Position numbers and translations under genes: made by a program. Below are positions 1-5,287 of a stretch of DNA of 5,287 nucleotides, in pieces. A model generated the notes under the pieces. It searched no databases. It saw only the letters and a program-made list of their open reading frames with translations, and was not told the DNA's origin. The stretch is from Faeciplasma sp048393055 (GTDB lineage Bacteria; Bacillota; Clostridia; Oscillospirales; Ruminococcaceae): positions 1 to 5,287 of the forward strand of contig DBFJJS010000002.1 of NCBI GenBank assembly GCA_048393055.1, in the 5' to 3' direction. Positions within the stretch are counted from its first letter, which is position 1, and the number at the start of each line of letters is the position of its first letter.

Positions 1-1
1 C

Positions 2-193
2 CTCACCCGCGACACCTCGCGAATCAGCCGGGACACTTCCTCTTTCATGAGGTTTGAGCGAAAGTTCCGGGAGAACGGCATCCGGTTCGAGTATCTGTCC
101 AAGCCTGACAACGAGCTTCTGGTCACTACGATGATGGAGGCGTTTGAAGCGGCGTATAAGAAACGTCGCACAAAGAACGGCAAAAGAGCATAG
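2..193 (+). CDS. C-terminal fragment of a small serine-recombinase-like (resolvase-fold) protein, 5'-truncated by window edge
   Basis: The frame is open from the window edge to a TAG at 191-193, giving 63 residues. It contains LTRDTSRISRD, which resembles the arginine-bearing segment of the serine-recombinase catalytic domain (D/S-R-x-S/G-R-D/N). A short helix-like stretch follows (SSFMRFERKFRENGIRFEYLS), matching the pattern where resolvases have a helix and then a strand reading 'G-x-x-F-x-x-L'. The end is very basic (YKKRRTKNGKRA). There is no room for a recombinase or zinc-ribbon domain after it, so this would be a small, resolvase-only type of protein. Such genes often sit next to large serine recombinases in clostridial integrative elements, which fits the downstream neighbour. 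The N-terminus with any catalytic serine is outside the window, so activity cannot be judged. The family call rests on a short motif only; another mobile-element accessory protein is possible. Confidence 0.5.
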   Translation, partial: LTRDTSRISRDTSSFMRFERKFRENGIRFEYLSKPDNELLVTTMMEAFEAAYKKRRTKNGKRA

Positions 194-202
194 AGAAAAC
201 GC

Positions 203-240
203 AAGCCGTTCACGGGTGGTTGTCCACCTATGAACGGCTT
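203..240. repeat. Strong inverted repeat / stem-loop between the two recombinase-related frames
   Basis: AAGCCGTTCA (203-212) pairs perfectly with TGAACGGCTT (231-240). After a 2x2 internal mismatch, GGTGG (215-219) pairs with CCACC (224-228), leaving the loop TTGT (220-223). The hairpin starts ten bases after the stop of the upstream small frame, so a terminator for that gene is the simplest reading. The T-run, however, is displaced to 254-260 rather than following the stem directly, which is poor for an intrinsic terminator. The only early in-frame start of the next frame (TTG at 220) sits in the loop, so translation from it is unlikely. An attenuator or element-specific recognition site is also possible. 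Confidence 0.6.
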
Positions 241-1728
241 GTAAATTCTCAAAATTTTTTTAGTCCCTACTTGACACAAGAAGATCTCTCCCGCTTGGGC
301 CGTAACTACATTGAGGTCGGCAGACTGACCGAGGAGTTCTTCCCGGAGCATGACATCCGCCTGGTGGCGGTTTCAGACAACATCGACACCGCCGAGGGTG
401 AGAATGAGTTGGCGCCGATCCGCAACCTGTTCAATGAGTGGTACGCCCGTGACATCAGCAAGAAGCGGCGTATCAGCAACAAGATCAAGGGGAATGCGGG
501 CGAGCCGATGGGGCAGCCTCCCTACGGTTACATCAAAGATCCCGACAATCCGAAACGCTGGATCGTAGATGACGAAGCCGCCCAAGTGGTTCGGCGGATT
601 TACAGCATGACCCTGGAGGGCTATGGGACGGAACAGATTGCAGCACAGCTTGAAAAGGACGAAATCCTCACCCCGCGCGCCTATTGGCTGAAAAAGGGCA
701 TCAAGCGCCCCGGAAAGGGCAAGCAGCAGCCAGCTACCAAGTGGAACAGTTCCACCGTGACCAAAATCCTGTCTTTACAGGAGTATTGCGGTGACATTCT
801 CAACTTCAAGACCTACTCCAAGTCCTACAAGAACAAAAAGAGGTTGGAGAATGACCGTGAGAACTGGGTCATCTTCAAGGATGTCCACGAGCCGATTATC
901 GAACGGGCCGTCTTTGAGCAGGTACAGCAGAAACGGGGAAAAATCCGCAAACGCCGCACCAACGAAGGTGAGCACAATATGTTCTCCGGCCTGCTGGTCT
1001 GTGCTGACTGCGGATGCAATCTTCACTTCCATTTCAATCAGGGCAACCCGGAGATCAAGTATTTCAACTGCTCCAACTATAAGGGCAACCGTGGGAGCTG
1101 TACTTCCACCCACTATGTCCGAGTAGATTTTCTGGAACAGGTGGTGCTTGGCGAGATACGGCGTCTGACGAAGTTCGCCAGTCTCTATGAGGACGAATTT
1201 CTGAAAGCGGTGATCGGGCACTCCCAGCAAGCGGCAGAGACTGACCGCAAGCTGAAGGAGAAGGAATTAAAAGTCCTGCTTGCCCGTGACGAGGAACTGG
1301 ACGGGCTGTTTGAACGCATCTATGAGGACAATGTTTCCGGCAAACTTTCCGATGACCGTTTTGCGAAAATGTCCAGACGGTATGAGGACGAGCAAAAGGA
1401 GCTGGCGGAGAAAATCAAAAAGCTCCGCTCCGAAATCGAGAAGCAGAGCAGCCAGGTTATGACCACGGATATGTTCATCTCGTTGGTGCGAAAGTACACC
1501 CGCGCACGCAAGCTCACGCCCCGGATGCTTAACGAGTTGGTTGAGAAAATCGAGGTTTACAATGCGGAGAAAATAGATGGTGTGTGGGAGCAGCGGCTTC
1601 GCATCCATTATAACTGCGTGGGAGAAATCACAATCCCTAAAATGCTACCTCTGCCCATCCCTGATGTGACCGTCAATACCCGAAAGGGCGTGTTCGTCAA
1701 CTATGCCCCGGCAGAGATTGCCGGATGA
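220..1728 (+). CDS. Large serine recombinase (TnpX-like, DUF4368 type), N-terminally truncated, probably an inactive remnant
   Basis: Large serine recombinases excise and integrate mobile elements by a covalent phosphoserine-DNA intermediate. Homology starts near residue 21 with EDLSRLGRNYIEVG, the second half of the resolvase domain, and continues through NEWYARDISKKRR (about 72-84). The recombinase domain follows (about 95-240; PPYGYIKDP, DDEAAQVVRRIY, ENWVIF). Next is a zinc ribbon with Cys261, Cys264, Cys283 and Cys294, then a charged coiled coil (about 340-410), then the DUF4368-type end with EKIEVY and the typical tail VNTRKGVFVNYAP. The C-terminus is therefore complete. The N-terminal 70 or so residues, including the Y-x-R-x-S catalytic serine, are absent. 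Residues 1-20 look unrelated to the family. The start is TTG, lies in a hairpin loop and has no Shine-Dalgarno sequence; no better start is visible nearby. In-frame stops at 145-147 and 157-159 close the frame upstream. A pseudogene label would be equally fair. CGN arginine and ATC isoleucine codons set it apart from the genes to the right. Confidence 0.85.
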   Translation: MSTYERLVNSQNFFSPYLTQEDLSRLGRNYIEVGRLTEEFFPEHDIRLVAVSDNIDTAEGENELAPIRNLFNEWYARDISKKRRISNKIKGNAGEPMGQPPYGYIKDPDNPKRWIVDDEAAQVVRRIYSMTLEGYGTEQIAAQLEKDEILTPRAYWLKKGIKRPGKGKQQPATKWNSSTVTKILSLQEYCGDILNFKTYSKSYKNKKRLENDRENWVIFKDVHEPIIERAVFEQVQQKRGKIRKRRTNEGEHNMFSGLLVCADCGCNLHFHFNQGNPEIKYFNCSNYKGNRGSCTSTHYVRVDFLEQVVLGEIRRLTKFASLYEDEFLKAVIGHSQQAAETDRKLKEKELKVLLARDEELDGLFERIYEDNVSGKLSDDRFAKMSRRYEDEQKELAEKIKKLRSEIEKQSSQVMTTDMFISLVRKYTRARKLTPRMLNELVEKIEVYNAEKIDGVWEQRLRIHYNCVGEITIPKMLPLPIPDVTVNTRKGVFVNYAPAEIAG

Positions 1729-1735
1729 AAATAAC

Positions 1736-1787
1736 AAAAAAAGACGAGTGTTCTTACAGCGTTTCAAATGCTGTAAGAACACTCGTC
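1736..1787 (-). terminator. Intrinsic terminator of the tRNA-Pro gene
   Basis: A perfect 18-bp inverted repeat (1743-1760 with 1770-1787, arm GACGAGTGTTCTTACAGC, 9-base loop) is followed on the minus strand by seven T residues (A-run 1736-1742 on the plus strand) and more T-rich sequence. It begins one base after the CCA end of the tRNA. In the plus direction the stem is followed by tRNA sequence with no T-run, so it is not a proper terminator for the recombinase frame. Confidence 0.9.
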
Positions 1788-1788
1788 A

Positions 1789-1865
<77 letters not shown>

Positions 1866-1920
1866 ATACTATAAATTTTAGACGCTTGTAACAGCATTTT
1901 AAACTCAGCGTCCGTTAAAT

Positions 1921-1949
1921 ACTATATCATTTGCGATTAAAGTTGTCAA
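1921..1949 (-). promoter_or_regulatory. Sigma-A promoter for tRNA-Pro
   Basis: On the minus strand the -35 box is TTGACA (1944-1949, perfect consensus) and the -10 box is TATAGT (1921-1926, one mismatch). The spacer is exactly 17 bases. Transcription would start near 1913-1915, giving a precursor with a leader of about 50 bases before the mature tRNA 5' end at 1865. The strength of the match suits a stable-RNA promoter. Confidence 0.9.
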
Positions 1950-1980
1950 GTACGAGACATTTCGAACGCTCTAAAAACAC

Positions 1981-2009
1981 TTGCATATTGCGCAAATAAA
2001 TGTTACAAT
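1981..2009 (+). promoter_or_regulatory. Sigma-A promoter with extended -10, probably for the GH2 gene
   Basis: The -35 box TTGCAT (1981-1986) and the -10 box TACAAT (2004-2009) are separated by 17 bases, and a TG dinucleotide at 2001-2002 gives an extended -10 (TGTTACAAT). The start would be near 2016, leaving an 85-90 base leader. The spacer holds the 8-bp palindrome TTGCGCAA (1988-1995), a possible but unproven operator. A second candidate is a consensus TATAAT (2053-2058) inside the palindrome CATTATAATG (2050-2059), but its -35 (TTATGA, 2030-2035) is poor. The promoter is divergent from that of the tRNA, with about 30 bases between the two -35 boxes. Confidence 0.75.
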
Positions 2010-2084
2010 TGCCGTGGTGCAGATATGATTTATGAATACGGCACTGGAACATTATAATGTATAAGCCACACACGGCTATATGAC

Positions 2085-2096
2085 GGAGAGGATGGT
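2085..2096 (+). promoter_or_regulatory. Ribosome binding region that decides the GH2 start
   Basis: GGAGAGGATGG is purine-rich and Shine-Dalgarno-like. In-frame ATGs occur at 2080, 2092 and 2104. The first lies upstream of this motif and has no good Shine-Dalgarno of its own, and the second abuts it with no spacing. The ATG at 2104 lies 7-12 bases downstream depending on which G-rich core pairs, and it starts a protein (MARQTFSLNRDW) that begins as GH2 enzymes usually do. I therefore prefer 2104. Confidence 0.6.
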
Positions 2097-2103
2097 AATA
2101 TTT

Positions 2104-4329
2104 ATGGCACGGCAGACGTTTAGCTTAAACAGGGATTGGCTTTATGCCGGCAGCGATATCGACGGCGGGGAGAGCGTGTCGCTGGACGAGAGCGTATTTA
2201 CGCCGGTTCTCCTGCCTCATGCGAATACTATTTTAAATGAGCACTGCGCGGATGACTTCCAGAATCAGATAGAGTCATACCGTTTTGTTTCGTGGTACAG
2301 AAGGCATATTAATCTTGGCGGCATTTCAGGAAAGAGGATATATATTGAATTTGAGGGCGTCGCAACAGTTGCGGACGTGTATGTAAACGGCATTCATGCC
2401 GGAACGCATAAGGGCGCGTACACGGGCTTTACTCTGGATATAACCGACATGGTCGCGGCTGACGGCAGCGATAATGTCATTGCGGTCAGGGTGGATTCAA
2501 CAAAGCACCCCGATATTCCTCCGGAGGGCGGAAACGTAGATTACTGCCTGTTCGGCGGGATAGTGAGAAACGTAAACATGATATTTGCAGACACTCTGCA
2601 CATAAGCGACGTATTTGTTTCCACGCCGGATATTGGAAACGGCAGCAGCGTTGTCAATATTGAAGCGTCGGTCCTCAGCTGCCGCCCCGAAAGCGCAGAT
2701 ATAACCGTAAAGGCTGAAATTTTGGACGGCGGCAGGGTAGTGTCGATGTCAACGGCGGCTGTGCTGTCCGAGGCGGGGAAAGAGGTGAAAGCCGTTATTA
2801 AAACCCCCGGCTTCGACGGGGTCAAGCTCTGGGATACCGGCGCGCCAAACCTGTATACCGCAAGGCTGAGCGTTATATGCGGCTCTGAGGTGATTGACGA
2901 AGTAAGCGTAAAGTTCGGCTTCAGGTGGTACGAGTTTTCAAATACGGACAGCGAGTCAAGGCTGTATCTGAACGGCAGGGAGCTTGTCATAAGGGGGATA
3001 AACCGTCACGAGCAGTGGCCGTGGATAGGGCGAGCCGCAAACGACCGGCTTCAGGCTGAGGACGCGGACCTTATCAAGAAAAACGGTATAAACACCGTCA
3101 GGTGCTCGCACTATCCGCAGAGCAGGGCGTTTTTGGACAGATGCGACGAAATAGGGCTTATCGTCTTTGAGGAAGCGCCCGGTTGGCAGCACATAGGAGA
3201 CGCCGGATGGCAGGAGATTTACCTCGAGAACGTAGCCGAGATGATAAAAAGGGACAAAAACCATCCTTCCATCATGACGTGGGGAGTGAGGGTAAACGAG
3301 TCTCAGGACTGCCACGAGCTGTACGAGAAATCCAACTGTCTCGCGCACGGCATGGACCCGACCAGACCGACGCACGGAGTCCGCATGGCGGAAACCTACA
3401 ACGACAGCGAATTCCAGGAGGACATATTCTGCGCCAACTACTCCTATCCCGAAAAGCCCAGGTTTACGCCGTTTGTGATAACAGAGCACTCCTACGACTG
3501 GACCAGCGGGGACGGCCGTCCCGAGGCAAGCGATGAAATGGCGATAAATTTTGTAAAATCCTTTGCAGAGCCGATGAACTATTATTACTCAAACAGACTC
3601 TGCGCGGGAGGCATCGGCTGGAGCATGTTCGACTATAACAACGAGGTGAACTACACCAGGACCGGTCATCTTTTCTTCAGCGGCATATATGATATATTCC
3701 GGTGTGAAAAGCCGGTGGCGTACCTGTACCGCTCGCAGAAAAGCCCTGAGGAGGAGACGGTTTTGTATATCGTCAACCGCTGGACGAAAAGCCCGGAGGG
3801 CGGTTTGACCAGAGTCATGGTGCTCAGCAACTGCGAGGAAGCGGAGCTTTTCGTGAACGGCAGACCGGCGGGAAGGATTCGCCCGAATGCATATACGGCT
3901 CTGCCGCATCCTGTTTTTGTGTTTGAAGACGTGCCGTTTGAGCGCGGCGAGCTTAAGGCTGTGGGCTATATCGGCGGAAAGGCTGTGGCGGAGTTTGTCA
4001 GAAGGACTCCCGAAGCGCCTAAAAAGCTTGTCCTTAAACCTGTGAGCCGCGAGCTTTGCACCGATTGTCAGGACTTTACCATGGTTATAGTGGAGATTAC
4101 CGACGAGGCGGGCACCGTGGTTCCCGATTTTAACGGAGAGATTACGGTAAGCGTCAGCGGCGGTGGACGCTACGCGGGAGATAAAATAATCAGGCTCGAG
4201 GGCGGGCATTCCGGATTTATCGCTATGGCGGACTGCACGAAGGAAGGCAAAAAAGAGATAATTTGCCGCGCAGAAGCGAGTGCTGAAGGAATAGAACCGG
4301 CAGAATGCGTAATAAAAATTAAAGACTAA
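2104..4329 (+). CDS. Glycoside hydrolase family 2 enzyme, beta-galactosidase-like
   Basis: A 741-residue cytoplasmic protein (no signal peptide) predicted to hydrolyse terminal beta-linked sugars with retention. Domains in order are: a GH2 sugar-binding jelly roll (about 7-165; SWYRRHI, ADVYVNGIHAGTHKGAYTGF); an Ig-like domain (about 170-280); the TIM barrel (about 285-540); a DUF4982-type domain (about 565-635; SNCEEAELFVNGRPAGR); and a GH2 C-terminal Ig-like 'domain 5' (about 640-735). The barrel carries IRGINRHE, the acid/base in WGVRVNES (Asn398-Glu399) and the nucleophile in FVITEHS (Glu461). The barrel end has GWSMFDYN. The Asn-x-Lys-Gly motif of beta-glucuronidases is not seen near SGIYDIF, which argues against glucuronidase; beta-galactosidase is the best guess, but specificity is not proven. 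The length is normal for DUF4982-bearing GH2 enzymes. No transporter or regulator gene is adjacent, so it appears monocistronic between its own promoter and a terminator. Frequent ATA and AGG/AGA codons contrast with the recombinase frame. An alternative ATG at 2080 would add eight residues. Confidence 0.93.
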   Translation: MARQTFSLNRDWLYAGSDIDGGESVSLDESVFTPVLLPHANTILNEHCADDFQNQIESYRFVSWYRRHINLGGISGKRIYIEFEGVATVADVYVNGIHAGTHKGAYTGFTLDITDMVAADGSDNVIAVRVDSTKHPDIPPEGGNVDYCLFGGIVRNVNMIFADTLHISDVFVSTPDIGNGSSVVNIEASVLSCRPESADITVKAEILDGGRVVSMSTAAVLSEAGKEVKAVIKTPGFDGVKLWDTGAPNLYTARLSVICGSEVIDEVSVKFGFRWYEFSNTDSESRLYLNGRELVIRGINRHEQWPWIGRAANDRLQAEDADLIKKNGINTVRCSHYPQSRAFLDRCDEIGLIVFEEAPGWQHIGDAGWQEIYLENVAEMIKRDKNHPSIMTWGVRVNESQDCHELYEKSNCLAHGMDPTRPTHGVRMAETYNDSEFQEDIFCANYSYPEKPRFTPFVITEHSYDWTSGDGRPEASDEMAINFVKSFAEPMNYYYSNRLCAGGIGWSMFDYNNEVNYTRTGHLFFSGIYDIFRCEKPVAYLYRSQKSPEEETVLYIVNRWTKSPEGGLTRVMVLSNCEEAELFVNGRPAGRIRPNAYTALPHPVFVFEDVPFERGELKAVGYIGGKAVAEFVRRTPEAPKKLVLKPVSRELCTDCQDFTMVIVEITDEAGTVVPDFNGEITVSVSGGGRYAGDKIIRLEGGHSGFIAMADCTKEGKKEIICRAEASAEGIEPAECVIKIKD

Positions 4330-4337
4330 GATTATAA

Positions 4338-4382
4338 AAAGCCCTTTCGCAGCAGAAACGCCGCGAAAGGGCTTTGGTTTTT
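4338..4382. terminator. Bidirectional intrinsic terminator between convergent genes
   Basis: A perfect 13-bp inverted repeat, AAAGCCCTTTCGC (4338-4350) with GCGAAAGGGCTTT (4363-4375), encloses a 12-base loop. On the plus strand it is followed by GGTTTTT (4376-4382). On the minus strand the arm ends in a T-run from the A-tract at 4336-4340. It lies 9 bases after the GH2 stop and 17-25 bases after the stop of the minus-strand HD gene, so it can end both transcripts. Confidence 0.9.
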
Positions 4383-4398
4383 GCGCGGATATCGGGTA

Positions 4399-5055
4399 TT
4401 ATACGAGCTGCTGACCGTTTATAACAAGCTTAAAGTGAAGACCGAGCTTTTCCGCCGCCTTCCTGCACATTACCATGCGGTTCAAAAATATCTCGAAATA
4501 GTCCATAATAGATACCATGCGCGTATCTATCGTAAGCTCGAGCTTGATAAGGGTTCGGTCGTCATTTATTTTAAGCTCGGAGCTGGTTACGGAGTAGTTT
4601 ACACGGTCGTGAGCGTCAAAGGTGCTCTTATCGCGGTTGCGCACGCGGCTACGGCGAACGTCAGACTTGTCCGCCAGTATCAGGGCTGCCGCCATCGGGC
4701 TTACCGGTACTCCCGTGCCCTCGTCGTGGTTGCCTATCGCAGTTGTTATCATGGCGATTTCCTCTGCCTCGAAGCCCATCTTATCCAAAATTCTGAACGC
4801 CATTACCGCGCCGCTCTGGCTGTGGTCCACGCGGTTGACAAGGTTTCCGATGTCGTGCAAAAACGCAGATATTTTGGCAAGCTCTATTATCCGTTCGGGG
4901 TATTCCATCGTCCTGAGAATATACTCGGAGCGCTGAGCCACCGTCGTCACATGCGCAAAGCTGTGTTCAGTGTAGCCAAGGGCTATGAGTGAAGCGTCAG
5001 CCTGTGAGATATAGGTCCTTATTGCAGGATTTTTTACGATTTCTTCGTAGGTCAT
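4399..5055 (-). CDS. HD-domain metal-dependent phosphohydrolase family protein
   Basis: A 218-residue soluble protein with an HD fold. Probable metal ligands are His35 (HSFAHVTTV), His67-Asp68 (AFLHDIGN), His110 (GNHDEGTG) and Asp129 (ILADKSDVRR); His78 (VDHSQSG) is also typical. Motifs of a distinct, well-conserved family follow: ADKSDVRRSRVRN, FDAHDRVNYSV and MDYFEIFLNRM. HD proteins hydrolyse phosphate esters such as nucleotides or cyclic dinucleotides; the substrate of this subgroup is unknown to me, and no GYP, synthetase or nucleic-acid-binding domain is present. The ATG at 5055 is preceded by GAGG (5062-5065) at a spacing of six bases, which supports this start. The plus-strand frames across it are shadows, since the HD motifs occur only here. 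It lies 105 bases downstream of another minus-strand gene and may be co-transcribed with it or use the weak promoter at 5120-5147. It shares a terminator with the GH2 gene. Confidence 0.9.
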   Translation of the reverse strand: MTYEEIVKNPAIRTYISQADASLIALGYTEHSFAHVTTVAQRSEYILRTMEYPERIIELAKISAFLHDIGNLVNRVDHSQSGAVMAFRILDKMGFEAEEIAMITTAIGNHDEGTGVPVSPMAAALILADKSDVRRSRVRNRDKSTFDAHDRVNYSVTSSELKINDDRTLIKLELTIDTRMVSIMDYFEIFLNRMVMCRKAAEKLGLHFKLVINGQQLV

Positions 5056-5119
5056 TTTTTACCTCATTTAAAATAGCCGCATACTGTCATATGCATATTT
5101 ATTCTGTCTTTAATGAAAA

Positions 5120-5147
5120 ATTATATACTGCTGCGGTAAAGTTTAAT
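5120..5147 (-). promoter_or_regulatory. Possible promoter upstream of the HD gene
   Basis: On the minus strand a perfect -10 box TATAAT (5120-5125) is preceded, across 16 bases, by a weak -35 candidate ATTAAA (5142-5147, three of six consensus bases). The start would be near 5113, about 58 bases before the ATG. The AT-rich surroundings make a chance TATAAT quite possible. Confidence 0.35.
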
Positions 5148-5160
5148 ATCATGCGCAGTC

Positions 5161-5286
5161 TTATTCGCAGCCTTTCAAGCCGTCCGTTTTGAGGTAATCA
5201 CCTTTGAGGTAATTACCTCTGAGGTCATCGCCGTCTATTATTTTGATGTTCAGCTCAGCCGCGCGGTGACGAGTGATGGCCCGACA
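5161..5286 (-). CDS. C-terminal fragment of an unrecognised protein ending in pentapeptide-like repeats
   Basis: On the minus strand the only frame open from the window edge runs 41 residues to a TAA at 5163-5161; the other two frames stop close to the edge. I do not recognise the family. The visible part reads as a short basic segment (CRAITRHRAAELNIK), then IIDG, then four five-residue units, DLRGN / YLKGD / YLKTD / GLKGC, with leucine at every fifth position. This is the spacing of pentapeptide-repeat proteins, whose central L or F points into a right-handed beta helix, but four units are too few to form a stable helix on their own. More repeats cannot lie upstream within the visible part. 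The gene is on the same strand as the HD gene, 105 bases upstream, with no convincing terminator between them, so an operon is possible. The opposite strand is also open here but has no start codon. Confidence 0.5.
   Translation of the reverse strand, partial: CRAITRHRAAELNIKIIDGDDLRGNYLKGDYLKTDGLKGCE
5188..5232. repeat. Three tandem 15-bp repeats containing a 14-bp palindrome
   Basis: The units are TTTGAGGTAATCACC (5188-5202), TTTGAGGTAATTACC (5203-5217) and TCTGAGGTCATCGCC (5218-5232). Units 1 and 2 differ at one base; unit 3 differs from unit 2 at three. Across units 2 and 3 they create the perfect palindrome GAGGTAATTACCTC (5206-5219). The 15-bp period equals five codons and encodes the repeated leucine units at the end of the minus-strand frame, which suggests local duplication within a coding region. 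Confidence 0.85.
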
Positions 5287-5287
5287 T

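Noticed and set aside
271..299. TTGACA at 271-276 as a -35 box for the recombinase
   Set aside because: No -10-like hexamer occurs 15-19 bases downstream, and the region is already inside recombinase homology.
2011..2042. GCCGT / ACGGC inverted repeat in the GH2 leader as a riboswitch or attenuator
   Set aside because: The arms are only five bases, 22 bases apart, with no second stem or T-run; no known riboswitch motif is visible.
2541..4209. Minus-strand frames of 149-206 codons within the GH2 gene
   Set aside because: They lie wholly opposite a coherent GH2 domain series and show no motifs, so they are antisense shadows.
4381..4992. Plus-strand 203-codon frame opposite the HD gene
   Set aside because: The minus strand carries clear HD-family motifs and a good Shine-Dalgarno, while the plus frame has no recognisable motif and lies in a convergent position after a terminator.
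5188..5232. CRISPR array
   Set aside because: The repeats are directly adjacent with no spacers and keep a five-codon coding period.
5188..5287. Plus-strand open frame through the 15-bp repeats
   Set aside because: It has no start codon after the stop at 5137-5139; the openness comes from the palindromic repeat reading through on both strands.

Overview
The window looks like a chromosomal segment of an anaerobic Firmicute, most likely a gut-type Clostridia member. This is inferred from four things: a TnpX-type large serine recombinase with a DUF4368-like tail, a GH2 glycosidase with DUF4982-type C-terminal domains, an HD-domain family common in Clostridia, and sigma-A promoters with hairpin/T-tract terminators. 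No species can be named from the sequence alone.

Left part (1-1728): the decayed right end of an integrative element. It begins with the C-terminal fragment of a small resolvase-like protein (2-193). A strong stem-loop follows (203-240), then a 502-codon open frame (220-1728). That frame carries almost all of a large serine recombinase but has lost the N-terminal portion with the catalytic serine. Its Arg and Ile codons (CGN, ATC) differ from the AGG/AGA- and ATA-rich genes to the right, which supports a foreign origin.

Middle (1729-2103): the recombinase frame stops just before a tRNA-Pro(UGG) gene on the minus strand. The tRNA has its own near-consensus promoter (1921-1949) and a perfect 18-bp hairpin terminator (1736-1787). 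The element/chromosome boundary probably lies in the few bases between the recombinase stop and this terminator. A divergent plus-strand promoter (1981-2009) drives the next gene.

Right part (2104-5287): an intracellular GH2 beta-glycosidase (2104-4329) with both catalytic glutamates, probably beta-galactosidase-like. It converges on a 218-residue HD-domain metal-dependent phosphohydrolase on the minus strand (4399-5055), and the two share a bidirectional terminator (4338-4382). Upstream of the HD gene on the same strand is the C-terminus of an unrecognised protein (5161-5286). It ends in a short pentapeptide-like repeat encoded by three tandem 15-bp units.

No gene-free stretch exceeds 300 bases. 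I see no new multi-gene system here. The points most worth a second look are the decapitated recombinase and its junction, the element edge beside the tRNA terminator, and the 15-bp repeat that is both a DNA palindrome and a protein repeat.
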